NCBI RefSeq assembly: GCF_002846575.1
Contig: NZ_PJND01000009.1
Location: 124,001 to 188,000 of the forward strand
DNA from: Flavobacterium lindanitolerans
GTDB taxonomy: Bacteria; Bacteroidota; Bacteroidia; Flavobacteriales; Flavobacteriaceae
Direction of reading: 5' to 3'
Length of the DNA stretch: 64,000 bases
Under the pieces are notes generated by a model. The model worked only from the letters and a program-made list of their open reading frames with translations. It searched no databases and was not told where the DNA came from. Shown piece after piece: positions 1 through 8,808 of this stretch (positions are counted from its first letter, which is position 1; each line of letters begins with the position of its first letter). The position numbers and the translations under genes were made by a program.

Positions 1-235
1 ATAGCCCGACCCCTGACCAACCAATAAACAACTGAAAAAAGGGCAGGGGACACGCCCAAACAATCCTCAATGTTGCTGAAATCCCGAATGTGATAAATAA
101 ACAAAATGTGCCTCACAAAATAATGTAGAGAAAGTATATAAAACTGAGTAGCACAATGAGTGGCGAAGCCACAAAGACTGGCAACCCCTAAAAAGATTTT
201 GAGCGTACCTTAATTAAAAGTTGAATAGAGAAATT
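1..235. other. Non-coding stretch downstream of hsdS
   Basis: I see no gene here. A short hairpin, GTGGC-gaa-GCCAC at 160-172, lies about 65 bp past the hsdS stop. It has no U-run on the hsdS strand, so it is at best a weak terminator. Confidence 0.5.
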
Positions 236-1408
236 TTATAATTCTCCTTTAAAAGCTTGATCTAGTAAACTACTTTTTAATGCTTTCATATTGTCTAACT
301 TTATCTTTAATTCTTTCGTCATTTTTTCATGTAAATTATATAATTTCTCAATTCTTGATACAGTTTGTTCTTGAACATCTAATGGTGGTAAAACCATCAT
401 TCTTTTTTCTATATTTCCTTTTGTAATATGAATCATTCCAACTCCTCGACCACCTTCTTCTTTAATTTTGTCAGTGTCCCTCTCTAATAGATAATATAAA
501 AATTTCTTTGAAACATTATCTGAAAGAGGAACAAGCTTCCATATATGATAATGATAAATTGATTTTTCACCATCCCATATTTTCGGACCAAAAGAAGCAG
601 ACCAAGCATATAATAAATCTCCTTTTTCACAATATTTATTTTCTTCCAGTTCCATATTTGAATAATACCATCCTCTATTGGAGAAAAAATTACCAACTCT
701 TAATATTGGGTATTTTCCTGCATTGAACATTTCACTTTGTTTATATGCACGCCCATTAATAACCGTAACAATTTCTGCAAGTGTTTTCTTCCTATATTTT
801 AATTCTAAGGCACTAAATTCTCCATCAAGAGAACTATTTATTAAAGCTTTAGAATAATTCAAATTATCTTCAAGTAGTGTAATTGAATTATCAATTTTTT
901 CAAATATAGTATCAAGTTTTTTAACAATTTTATTCTGTTCGGTAGGAGAGGGAACAAATATTGACCAATCTTCTATGAATTTTGTAGGTACCCTTTTTAA
1001 TCCTCCTGCCCCTGTCATACTTAATTTAGCTAAATGTATGAAAGAGCTTGTTTTAAGTGAATAATAGATCCATTTGGATGAAACAGTTTCTTTAGGTCTT
1101 AAAATATGAAATTCAGAAGATCCAAATCCAATATTATTTTCAAGATTTGTAGCAATTCCTAATTTTCCATTTTCAAAGCATGGTGTTACCTTTGCTAAAA
1201 CAACATCATTATTTTGAAAATAAGTATAACCTTTATATACTTCAATTAAAGGTTTAATTATGTTTGAACTAAAGTTTTGGTTATCTTCAATGAGCAAGTT
1301 CATTGGGACAAATGAAACTTTTAATTCGTTATTGAATTTCCCTAATTCTGATTTTTTAGGATTAATTATACAAACTTCACTAAGTTTTTTAATTTTTAAT
1401 TTATCCAT
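236..1408 (-). CDS. hsdS: Type I restriction-modification specificity subunit HsdS
   Basis: HsdS directs the type I methyltransferase/restriction complex to its bipartite DNA target. The 390-residue protein has the expected two-part layout. A first target-recognition half (about 1-175) ends in a coiled-coil spacer after a PTEQNKIV segment. A second half (about 205-390) starts with KKTLAEIV and ends with a second coil after VQEQTVSRIEKL. The length is normal for the family. The start overlaps the end of hsdM by 8 bp, so it is the last cistron of the hsdR-ATPase-hsdM-hsdS operon and probably translationally coupled. Recognition domains vary quickly, so the target cannot be predicted. I see no inverted repeats or duplicate hsdS pieces nearby that would suggest shuffling. 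Confidence 0.93.
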   Translation of the reverse strand: MDKLKIKKLSEVCIINPKKSELGKFNNELKVSFVPMNLLIEDNQNFSSNIIKPLIEVYKGYTYFQNNDVVLAKVTPCFENGKLGIATNLENNIGFGSSEFHILRPKETVSSKWIYYSLKTSSFIHLAKLSMTGAGGLKRVPTKFIEDWSIFVPSPTEQNKIVKKLDTIFEKIDNSITLLEDNLNYSKALINSSLDGEFSALELKYRKKTLAEIVTVINGRAYKQSEMFNAGKYPILRVGNFFSNRGWYYSNMELEENKYCEKGDLLYAWSASFGPKIWDGEKSIYHYHIWKLVPLSDNVSKKFLYYLLERDTDKIKEEGGRGVGMIHITKGNIEKRMMVLPPLDVQEQTVSRIEKLYNLHEKMTKELKIKLDNMKALKSSLLDQAFKGEL

Positions 1409-2903
1409 GTATCAAGGATTCTATTTGGTTTATAAAATCACTTATTTTCTTTTCATTATCTTTTATTTTTGATAATATCTTTTTGGGGGTTAAGTGTTCT
1501 ACTTCTATAATTTTGTGTGGATTTTTTGCACTGATATCATAATCTATTATATCTTCAACTGAAACCGTCCAATCATTACATCCCTCATAAGTTTTTTCAT
1601 TGGTTTGATTTCTCTTATTTGGATTTTTAAATAAATCAACAAACTCTTGCATATGCTCATAAGCAATAGGTTTATTTTTTGTCAGCTTATATGATGGATT
1701 TACTTCATAATACCAAATCTTGGAAGTAGAGCCTTTTCTATCAAAATAAAGAATATTGGTTTTTACTCCACTATAAGGTAGGAAAACACCGCTTGGTAAA
1801 CTCACAATTGTATGCACATTAAAGTTTTCTAAAAGATCTTGCTTTATTTTTTTAAAGGCATTGCTTGTTTGAAATAAAACACCTTCGGGAATTATAATAG
1901 AGGCTCTTCCTTCTAATTTCAGCATTTTCATAAAATGTTGAAGGAATAACATTTCCGTTGCATTTGTTTCTATTGGAAAATTTTGTTGAATTTGTGTCTT
2001 TTCTTTACCTCCAAAAGGTGGATTGGCTAGAATTACATTGTGTCGGTCTTTTTCTTGAAAATCTCTAATGTTTTGGGTTAGTGTATTTCCTTTATATACA
2101 TTTGGACTTTCAATGCCATGCAATATCATATTCATCATCCCCATTACATAACCTAATGAAGTCTTTTCTTGTCCGTAAAAAGTATCTGTTTGGATTGTTT
2201 CCCACCCAGATGCAGAAAGCTTTTTTTTCTTTTCGGGCAATGTCATGAATTCAAATGATTCAACTAGAAAGCCAGCACTACCAACAGCTCCATCATAAAT
2301 AGTTTCTCCTACTTGTGGGGCAACAGTTTCAACCATGGCTTTAATAATTGCCCTTGGAGTGTAAAATTCGCCTGAGTTTCCACCATCAGACCCCATACCT
2401 TTTAGCAAATTTTCATAAATATGCGATAGCTCAAATAGTTCATCAGAACTTTGAAAATCTAAACTGTCGATAATATCTAATACTTCTCTTAATGTATGCC
2501 CACTAACAATTCTGTTATCTAGAAATTCAAAAATTGCTCCTATTTTATACTTTATTGACTTTGGATTGTTATTATTATTTTTAAAATTTTGTAAATAATC
2601 AAATAAAGTTTTATTGACAAACTCAATTAGATCACTACCAGTCAGAGCCCGTTTAACATCTAATTTTCCATTTTCATCTTTAGGACATGCCCAATTTTCC
2701 CATCGTAAATCTTTGCGAATTACATATTCATATTCGTTACCATCAAGGTATGCCTCATCTGCCTTGTTGATTTCATAGTCATTTAAGAATTTCAGAAATA
2801 GAACCCAAGAGATTTGCTCTGTATAATGCATAGCACCACTAATTCCATCATCTCGTCTAAGTATATCCGTTATTCTATCTATCTTATTTTGTATGTCGCT
2901 CAT
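1401..2903 (-). CDS. hsdM: Type I restriction-modification methyltransferase HsdM
   Basis: HsdM is the N6-adenine methyltransferase subunit that, with HsdS, protects host sites using S-adenosylmethionine. The 500-residue protein starts with the HsdM N-terminal helical domain (about 8-130). It then has GEFYTPR (178-184), the SAM-binding motif DGAVGSAGF (204-212, a variant of the usual DPACGTGGF) and the catalytic NPPF (294-297), followed by a C-terminal tail that contacts HsdS. The length is normal. Its start codon overlaps the last base of the preceding ATPase gene, and its end overlaps hsdS. This is the cleanest assignment in the operon. Confidence 0.96.
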   Translation of the reverse strand: MSDIQNKIDRITDILRRDDGISGAMHYTEQISWVLFLKFLNDYEINKADEAYLDGNEYEYVIRKDLRWENWACPKDENGKLDVKRALTGSDLIEFVNKTLFDYLQNFKNNNNNPKSIKYKIGAIFEFLDNRIVSGHTLREVLDIIDSLDFQSSDELFELSHIYENLLKGMGSDGGNSGEFYTPRAIIKAMVETVAPQVGETIYDGAVGSAGFLVESFEFMTLPEKKKKLSASGWETIQTDTFYGQEKTSLGYVMGMMNMILHGIESPNVYKGNTLTQNIRDFQEKDRHNVILANPPFGGKEKTQIQQNFPIETNATEMLFLQHFMKMLKLEGRASIIIPEGVLFQTSNAFKKIKQDLLENFNVHTIVSLPSGVFLPYSGVKTNILYFDRKGSTSKIWYYEVNPSYKLTKNKPIAYEHMQEFVDLFKNPNKRNQTNEKTYEGCNDWTVSVEDIIDYDISAKNPHKIIEVEHLTPKKILSKIKDNEKKISDFINQIESLIHG

Positions 2904-4657
2904 TATGCAATTGTATCTCTTAAATAATTATATATTGTTTCAATATCATTTGAAATTTCATCCGCTTGAATATGGCTAATCATTTCGTCTAACATTTCTT
3001 CATTAAATCCTATTCCATCTAAATTATACATAGGTCTTAAAATAGTTTTAAAATCACCATTTCTAAAATCTGTTATGTTGTCTAAATTATCTCCAGTAGC
3101 ATAATTTGGTAAATTGTAAAGAGCATTTACTGCATCATTGCAATTCTTTACATCAAACAGAGTGGGGGACAATAAGTAATTTTCAATCTCTCTTCGCTTC
3201 CAAGATAGAAGATGTGTTTTTGTAAGATTATTATTGAATTTTTTAACTCTATCAAATTCTGCATGAATATTAACATTCAAGCTATTTGAAATTTGATTTT
3301 CTGGAAGCTCATCCTTATCACAAATTAGAAATATTTCTTTCGTGAGTATTTCTTTATTTAAATTTTCTTTTCTAAACTCATCAATAAAATAAAGTTTTTG
3401 TTTACCAAATATTTCGTTTGGATTATCATAACCAGAAGATTTGGCAATTGGTAAAAATTTATCGAGTGTTTCTAATATTCCATCTCCAAGTTTTTTTACA
3501 GCTAGTTTCTTAAAAATTGTCCAATCACTTACATTGTCCATGATTACAGGGTATAAAACTCTTGACAATATTTTAAACTGGTAGTTTTTCTGTCCTACTA
3601 TACTATCTAATCTTTTCGAAAGTTCTAAAAAAGTTAAACTTTCTTCGACTCTCCCATTTTCTATTACCTTAATATTCTCAATTTTATTATGTAATATGGA
3701 TTCTGAAATGTGAGTAGTAGTAATTATTATTCCTTCACAGTTATTTAGTTCTTTCCACATTTTACTCAAATTCTTGTAATATAAATGAGAATCTATTTCA
3801 TCAAAAAGAAATATAGTGCTTTCATTATCAAATAGATCTATTATTGCATAAGTGGATAAAATTTGATACTCACCATCGCTTAAATGTTTAAATTGGAGGT
3901 TGTTTTTAAATCTTAGATTGAATTCGGATAATTCGGAATTTGATAGCCAACCATTAGTTGCTAAAGCCCAAAAACTAAATAGTTTGTTTACATTTTTATG
4001 TGTAAATACTTCAAAACCTTTCCTTGAATCAAATGTTAACCATCTTTTAACTAAATTCTCATTATTTTGAAAATCAAAATCAATATCAAAAGCTTGGATG
4101 ATTTTTTCTAATGTTTCATGAAATTCAGTTTTTCTCAGCAAGTTTTCTTGTAATTCATATCCTTCATCATTTTCATTGTTTCCTAATTCTTCTCTTTCAA
4201 TTTCTTCTCTAATCTTAAATACATAGTTTTTTCTAATCCTAAATCTGAAGTCAAGTCTGCTAGAAATGTCATCACCTAGTTCATCAGTTTCAATATAACC
4301 TTTTTCTTTTAAGTAAGTTCTAACAAGTCCACTTTCTTTAAATATGGAAGACCAAAAAATCAATAACTTTATCCATTCATTATTAAAATAAAATGATTGA
4401 ATTGGCTCATTTCTTTCTCTTATATATTTTTGATTTGTTTGCTTATGTTTGTTAAAAAGTTCTGTAAAAAGTTCATTTTGTCCTGAACTGAAACAGATTA
4501 CTCTGAAATCATCATGTTCGATGTACTTTTCAAATATTGCTTCTAAAATTGATGATTTACCAGATCCATTACCACCAATAAAAGTAGTAATACCATTATT
4601 CACGCTAATTGTTTGAGGATGGTGTGAGATCTTACTTTTAAATTCTAATGTAGCCAT
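2903..4657 (-). CDS. AAA/ABC-type ATPase with TOPRIM-like C-terminus inside the hsd operon (OLD/RloA-like)
   Basis: This 584-residue protein is not a standard type I subunit. Its N-terminal half is an SMC/ABC-like ATPase: Walker A GGNGSGKSS (28-36), signature LSDGEYQ (259-265), Walker B IFLFDEID (282-289) and H-loop TTTH (313-316). The C-terminal part resembles the TOPRIM/DUF4435 module of OLD-type nucleases, with an acidic CDKDE (446-450) and REIENYLL (489-496). The usual first TOPRIM glutamate appears to be replaced in MDNVSDW (373-379), so nuclease activity is uncertain. One-base overlaps with hsdR upstream and hsdM downstream imply coupled translation. Restriction-linked ORFs (RloA, RloC, PrrC) are known in other hsd loci. 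I do not see the PrrC/RloC anticodon-nuclease motif. Being an accessory defence or alternative effector is inference. Confidence 0.8.
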   Translation of the reverse strand: MATLEFKSKISHHPQTISVNNGITTFIGGNGSGKSSILEAIFEKYIEHDDFRVICFSSGQNELFTELFNKHKQTNQKYIRERNEPIQSFYFNNEWIKLLIFWSSIFKESGLVRTYLKEKGYIETDELGDDISSRLDFRFRIRKNYVFKIREEIEREELGNNENDEGYELQENLLRKTEFHETLEKIIQAFDIDFDFQNNENLVKRWLTFDSRKGFEVFTHKNVNKLFSFWALATNGWLSNSELSEFNLRFKNNLQFKHLSDGEYQILSTYAIIDLFDNESTIFLFDEIDSHLYYKNLSKMWKELNNCEGIIITTTHISESILHNKIENIKVIENGRVEESLTFLELSKRLDSIVGQKNYQFKILSRVLYPVIMDNVSDWTIFKKLAVKKLGDGILETLDKFLPIAKSSGYDNPNEIFGKQKLYFIDEFRKENLNKEILTKEIFLICDKDELPENQISNSLNVNIHAEFDRVKKFNNNLTKTHLLSWKRREIENYLLSPTLFDVKNCNDAVNALYNLPNYATGDNLDNITDFRNGDFKTILRPMYNLDGIGFNEEMLDEMISHIQADEISNDIETIYNYLRDTIA

Positions 4658-6975
4658 TATACTGCTTGATAAATATGTTGTTGAAGTTGATAATATGCAC
4701 CTAATAAATTTTTCATGTCGCCAAAAACAACTTTTGCATCTTTTGGTGTTCCAAGTTTTAGTTTGACTAAATCGCCAAGTCTTTCTCGTTGTAATTCTTC
4801 GATCCCAAATTTTTCATAATGATTTAGAACATATTCTAAAAACTCCCTTGCTTTTAAATTTTGGTAAATGGTGAAGAAATTGTCATTACGAACAGCACTT
4901 GCTCTTTCTCTTCTTGTTTTTATATCTGAACTAAAAGAAATGTGAGATAAGACATCGAAAATATCACATTCGGGTGATGCAATCATGTCACGTAAGGCAT
5001 CTAACTGTTCTTTTTCAAAGCCTAGGGTTCCTAATTGAGCTAGGAGCTCTTTTCTTGTGTCTGGATTGGCCCATATTTTACGGAGATGATTTTCATCTTG
5101 GTAGATGGCTGGTAATTCTCCAACTAATTTTTCAAGAAATTCTCTAACAGTTAATGGTTTTCCATTTTCATCTATGTATCTTATATCAACATCAATAACT
5201 TTTAGAATTCTTCCGTTACTTAATTCTATAATTAATTTCTCTTTTCTTTCTCCATATTCTTCCTTCGGTTCTTGAATTGTAGTTACTGATGTTTTTTTTC
5301 TTATTTTTTCATCGTTAATTTCACCTGTTTCATATGTTTCAGTTTCATCTTCCGGGATTCCATCCCAGGCAGAATCATAAAATAAATCTGTTGCACCAGC
5401 AAAATCAATTATTGTAAAAAAATCTTTACCATCATAAACTCGTGTTCCTCTACCAATAATTTGTTTAAACTCAACTATTGAGCCTATAGGAGAGGTAAGG
5501 ACTATATTTCTAACATTTCTGGCATCAATACCAGTAGTCAGCATTTTTGACGATGTTAGAATTACAGGGATGTCTTTATCATTATCTTGAAACGCTTCTA
5601 AAAAATTTCTCCCAATTTTACCTTCATCAGATGTTACTCTGACGCAGTAATTAGAATCGGAAACAGTTTTGTGTTTGTTTATCATATCTCTTAATTCCAA
5701 GGCATGATCTTGATTTACGCAAAAGACAATTGTCTTTTCCATTTTTCCAATATTATTTAAGATTGCTCTTGCAATTAAATCTGTTCTTTTTGGGATTATT
5801 ATACTCTTGTCAAAGTCATTTATATCATATCTGTCCTTCTTTATTTCGCCTTGAATGACTTTGTTATCATTTGTATGAATATATTCGTCAATATTTGTTC
5901 TAATTCTTTTTACTTTATACGGAGTTAGAAAGCCATCGTTAATCCCATCACTTAGAGAATATTCATAAATTGGCTTTCCAAAATATTTATAAGTGTCAAC
6001 ATTGTCTTCTCTTTTTGGGGTTGCAGTTAATCCTAAATGAACCGCCTTATTAAAATGTGAGAGTATTGCTCTCCAAGAACCATCTTCATCTGCACTTCCA
6101 CGGTGACATTCATCAATAATAATTAAATCAAAAAAGTCAGCAGGATATGATTTGTAATAAGCTCCAATATTTTCTCGTTCTGCAATTGCTTGATAGATAG
6201 CAAAAAATATAAAAGCATTTGTTGGAACAACACCATTTCTGCTTTTGACTTCTTCACCATTGATCTTTACAAGATCTTTTTCGTATGGGTTAAAGGTGTT
6301 TATGGCTTGATCTGCCAAAACATTTCTATCTGCCAAAAATAAGATTCTTGGTCTTCTATTTTCTCCATCAATATTCCATTTTGCTTGAAAAAGCTTATGA
6401 ACTATTTGAAATGATATAAATGTTTTACCAGTTCCTGTTGCGAGGGTCAATAAAATTCTCTTCTTTTCTTCAGCAATATTCTCTAGAACTTTATTAACGG
6501 CAATTTCTTGATAGTATCTTGGACGCATTGCGCCGGTTAAATAAAATGGTATGTTATGTAATTTCTTTTTTAACTCAATGTTTTTTCCATAAAGTCGATT
6601 ATAAAGTTCTTGCGGAGTAGGGAACTTTTCAATATAATCTCCCTTTCCAACTGTTCTGTTAAACTCATATATCTGTTTACCATTTGTAGAATAAACGAAG
6701 TCTATTTTTAACTTTTCAGCATAGTCTATAGCCTGTTGAAGCCCTTTTGTTGGGTGTTCATCAGATCTTTTAGCTTCAATTAAGCCTAAATTAATATTGT
6801 TGAATTTTAAAAGATAATCAAGATATAATCTTTTCCCTCTTTGATTCCCAAGTAACTTTCTACCATCAGTGAAGTAATATTCTCTTTCAATATTATCAGA
6901 AGTCCAATCACTTTCAATAAGTTTTGGATCAATATAGTTAGCTCTTGTGTCAGCTTCAGAGATATTTTTTGTCAT
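4657..6975 (-). CDS. hsdR: Type I restriction enzyme R subunit HsdR (EcoEI-like)
   Basis: HsdR is the ATP-dependent translocase and nuclease subunit that cuts unmodified DNA away from the recognition site. The 772-residue protein opens with a PD-(D/E)XK-type nuclease region: D53, then E68-A-K70 in GLIEAKR. The superfamily 2 helicase motor follows, with motif I ATGTGKT (179-185), DECH (288-291), TATPKRED, and motif VI in GRGTRVYDG. The C-terminus looks like the EcoEI-type R subunit tail. It is first in the operon and overlaps the ATPase gene by one base. About 268 bp separate it from the XRE gene. No exact TAnnTTTG element was found upstream, only a TA-GAC-TTTG variant around 7154-7162. Confidence 0.94.
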   Translation of the reverse strand: MTKNISEADTRANYIDPKLIESDWTSDNIEREYYFTDGRKLLGNQRGKRLYLDYLLKFNNINLGLIEAKRSDEHPTKGLQQAIDYAEKLKIDFVYSTNGKQIYEFNRTVGKGDYIEKFPTPQELYNRLYGKNIELKKKLHNIPFYLTGAMRPRYYQEIAVNKVLENIAEEKKRILLTLATGTGKTFISFQIVHKLFQAKWNIDGENRRPRILFLADRNVLADQAINTFNPYEKDLVKINGEEVKSRNGVVPTNAFIFFAIYQAIAERENIGAYYKSYPADFFDLIIIDECHRGSADEDGSWRAILSHFNKAVHLGLTATPKREDNVDTYKYFGKPIYEYSLSDGINDGFLTPYKVKRIRTNIDEYIHTNDNKVIQGEIKKDRYDINDFDKSIIIPKRTDLIARAILNNIGKMEKTIVFCVNQDHALELRDMINKHKTVSDSNYCVRVTSDEGKIGRNFLEAFQDNDKDIPVILTSSKMLTTGIDARNVRNIVLTSPIGSIVEFKQIIGRGTRVYDGKDFFTIIDFAGATDLFYDSAWDGIPEDETETYETGEINDEKIRKKTSVTTIQEPKEEYGERKEKLIIELSNGRILKVIDVDIRYIDENGKPLTVREFLEKLVGELPAIYQDENHLRKIWANPDTRKELLAQLGTLGFEKEQLDALRDMIASPECDIFDVLSHISFSSDIKTRRERASAVRNDNFFTIYQNLKAREFLEYVLNHYEKFGIEELQRERLGDLVKLKLGTPKDAKVVFGDMKNLLGAYYQLQQHIYQAV

Positions 6976-7243
6976 AAATTAATCTTCTTTAAGCAGGTCT
7001 TTAACACTTACTTTTAAAGTCAGAATTTTATTAAGTACTTCAAGCTTAGGTTGTACAACAAGATTTGGAAATAATAATTAGTCACCTTTTGTCTAGCTAT
7101 TGCTATCCATATTATTTATACTATGCGAATTTACTGTAATTAGTAATGCAAACAAAGTCTAGCAATAGTAAAGACTATAATAAATACAAGCATAATAGTT
7201 ATGCTTTGCCATAATAGAACTTATATTGAAAGGTAACGATTGC
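6976..7243. promoter_or_regulatory. Upstream region of the hsd operon with a 9-bp inverted repeat
   Basis: This gene-free stretch carries CTATTGCTA at 7097-7105 and its complement TAGCAATAG at 7160-7168, 54 bp apart. GCTAGAC-type words lie next to both arms on the minus strand. They could be operator or recombinase sites for the hsd operon, but nothing here proves it. Confidence 0.3.
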
Positions 7244-7660
7244 TTACTTCCCCTCAATCAATTTCTCCAACCTCGCCATCATTTCATCCTTTTCCTTTAG
7301 CATACGCTCGTAGAGTGCAATTTTTTCATCATATAATTCGACTACTTTATCAATAGGATTGAAACTAGGTTGATTATTAAAAAAAGCAGGTTGTTGACAA
7401 TTGTCAAAAGAAGCAGTATTTGAGATAATGTTTACCGCCTGTTCCTCATCAAAATTCTCAATAGCCTCGGTAGGCACTTTTAGGATTTTAGCCACTTGTT
7501 CTAAAATATCCTTTTCTACGGACTCTTTTTGTTCCAGGAGAGAGATTTTCTTTTGGTTCCAGTCTTCGCCCAATTCGTAGGCTAGGGCGTCTTGCTTGAT
7601 GCCGAGCATTTCACGGAAACGCTTTATGTTTCGACCTTGGTGTATTTTCTTGTTTGGCAT
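7244..7660 (-). CDS. XRE-family helix-turn-helix regulator
   Basis: This is a small DNA-binding protein of about 138 residues. The N-terminal half is a typical XRE/Cro-C1 HTH (about 8-65: GRNIKRFREMLGIKQDALAYEL, read in two parts, then KISLLEQKE). The C-terminal half is a coiled coil rich in E, K and M (about 100-138). I chose the ATG at 7660 (MPNKK). A TTG reading could begin at 7684, but a TATATTTG -7 element on the minus strand (7689-7682) overlaps it and puts the transcript start near 7675. The gene lies between the hsd operon and a divergent SymE-like gene, so it may control either. Controller proteins of this fold are common beside restriction genes. That role is inferred. Confidence 0.82.
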   Translation of the reverse strand: MPNKKIHQGRNIKRFREMLGIKQDALAYELGEDWNQKKISLLEQKESVEKDILEQVAKILKVPTEAIENFDEEQAVNIISNTASFDNCQQPAFFNNQPSFNPIDKVVELYDEKIALYERMLKEKDEMMARLEKLIEGK

Positions 7661-7681
7661 ATCGGTATGTATCATAAATCT

Positions 7682-7689
7682 CAAATATA
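7682..7689 (-). promoter_or_regulatory. -7 promoter element (TATATTTG) of the XRE gene
   Basis: On the minus strand this matches the Bacteroidota -7 consensus TAnnTTTG exactly. It lies about 22 bp before the ATG at 7660, which supports that start over the TTG at 7684. Confidence 0.5.
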
Positions 7690-7827
7690 CTCTTTTTAGT
7701 TAAAATAATTAACAACTATTGGCAAATGAAGTTTCTAAATTATGCTTTTTTCAAGATAAAACATTCTGATTAGGAATTGATTACCCAAGTGGGCTTGTTT
7801 TACATCACGGCATAAAAGCACAATGAT

Positions 7828-8073
7828 ATGAAAAACGCCGAGAGTAACAAAGATAAGCCATTGGAAATACGCAAAATTACGGTTTGCCGTAAAGTATTTA
7901 GCTTCCATAATTACCATCCCATAATCACGATATGTGGCAAATTGTTAAAGAAAAGCGGATTCAGGGCAGGCGACAAGCTAGCTCTGAAAGTCTATGAAAA
8001 GAAAATCATCGTAGAAATCGAAATGCCGAGAGAGGAATTTTATAAGGAAAACCTGTGGAATATTAAGGATTAA
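7828..8073 (+). CDS. SymE-like type I toxin family protein
   Basis: This 81-residue protein matches the SymE family. Its core, about residues 12-70, has RKITVCRKV, a YHPIITICGKLLKKSGF segment and a closing strand KIIVEIE. That is the AbrB-like swapped-hairpin fold seen in SymE. In Escherichia coli, SymE is an SOS-induced nucleoid-condensing/RNA-affecting toxin held down by the antisense RNA SymR, and its gene also sits beside hsd genes. Here it lies 0.85 kb from hsdR and is divergent from an XRE regulator. The extra N-terminal residues (MKNAESNKDK) and the C-terminal REEFYKENLWNIKD tail are not part of the core. The family call rests on motif reading. Toxicity is not shown. Confidence 0.75.
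   Translation: MKNAESNKDKPLEIRKITVCRKVFSFHNYHPIITICGKLLKKSGFRAGDKLALKVYEKKIIVEIEMPREEFYKENLWNIKD
7848..7855 (-). promoter_or_regulatory. Candidate antisense promoter inside the symE-like gene
   Basis: On the minus strand this reads TATCTTTG, an exact TAnnTTTG -7 element, inside codons 7-10 of the SymE-like gene. A transcript from it would start near 7841 and run across the start codon at 7828 into the leader, as SymR does in Escherichia coli. A TTTG at 7875-7872 (minus) could be the -33 element, but the 16-bp spacing is a little short. Confidence 0.35.
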
Positions 8074-8244
8074 TAGAGCAGTGGAGTAGTACTATGATTT
8101 TATAAAATGCTGATTTATAACATTAAAACAAGCTTCTCTTGAAGCAGAATTTCTATACATTATGTTAAATAGAAACTCCGTTTGAAGCACACGCTCTGGC
8201 ATTGATGAATGAGCGTTTAAAAAACGGACGTAGCGAAGCGTTAA

Positions 8245-8284
8245 AAAATGTAAACTGTTTGAGCGCAGCGAGTTTTTACATTTT
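8245..8284. repeat. Hairpin AAAATGTAAA / TTTACATTTT
   Basis: Ten-base perfect arms at 8245-8254 and 8275-8284 enclose a loop made of GAGCGCAGCGAG-type sequence. It could be a terminator or part of an element end. Confidence 0.55.
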
Positions 8285-8334
8285 AGCGTAGCGCAGTCGG
8301 TTTTTAGCGAGGGCATCATAGCCTTGATTTTTTG

Positions 8335-8360
8335 GTTCTTTTGCATCAAGGCAAAAGAAC
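8335..8360. repeat. Perfect hairpin GTTCTTTTGC-atcaag-GCAAAAGAAC
   Basis: Ten-base arms with a six-base loop lie in non-coding DNA. There is no clear T-run, so it is more likely a repeat or protein site than a strong terminator. Confidence 0.6.
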
Positions 8361-8681
8361 AGATAATTAACGTCGTGAGCGCCAGCATAAAAAAATGCCC
8401 AAAGAAAGCCGACAGGCACATTGGCATTTTTTGTATGCCAGCGAACTCCACAAAATAAAATTTCGCTTTCCGAGCGTTGGCAAAAAAAATTAAATCGACA
8501 GGACGAGCGTCGGCAAATTGTGCAGCAAAAATTCAATGTGTAAATTTATTTCCAAACACATTTAATTTTTAGCAAACAAGCGCGTTGGCCGAGCGGCTAT
8601 TTCCGGAGGCTCCGAACATAATGACTAATTATAGGTCTAAATACTTCTGAAAGCCAAACATCCTTATGAAAGACACACCAA

Positions 8682-8760
8682 TTATTTTACATAATATTAT
8701 TATAGGGCAACCGAGCCTGCGAGGACTATTTTGACCTATAATTTATATTATGTAAAATAA
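8682..8760. repeat. 25-bp imperfect inverted repeat with nested second repeat
   Basis: The left arm, 8682-8706, runs from TTATTTTACATAATA to TTATAGG. The right arm, 8735-8760, is its reverse complement apart from a 2-to-3 base change in the middle. The 28-base loop is GC-richer. AATTATAGGTC at 8627-8637 is also complementary to GACCTATAATT at 8733-8743, so two mutually exclusive stems are possible. This could be a recombinase or transfer-origin site, or a switchable RNA. None of these is shown. Confidence 0.6.
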
Positions 8761-8800
8761 ACTTTTCCCAAATTAAACCAATCTTCTCCTTTATCACAAC

Positions 8801-8808
8801 TATATTTG
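8801..8808 (+). promoter_or_regulatory. -7 promoter element TATATTTG
   Basis: Exact TAnnTTTG match 17 bp before the ATG at 8826. It supports expression of the 24-codon gene that follows. Confidence 0.55.

Noticed and set aside
8092..8536. Two overlapping minus-strand open frames (119 and 86 codons)
   Set aside because: They cover palindromic non-coding sequence, have atypical residue composition and overlap each other in different frames, with no promoter or family-like motif.
8580..8620. tRNA-like start GCGCGTTGGCCGAGCGG
   Set aside because: It resembles the 5' end of a Ser/Leu tRNA, but no anticodon arm, T-arm or matching 3' acceptor follows.
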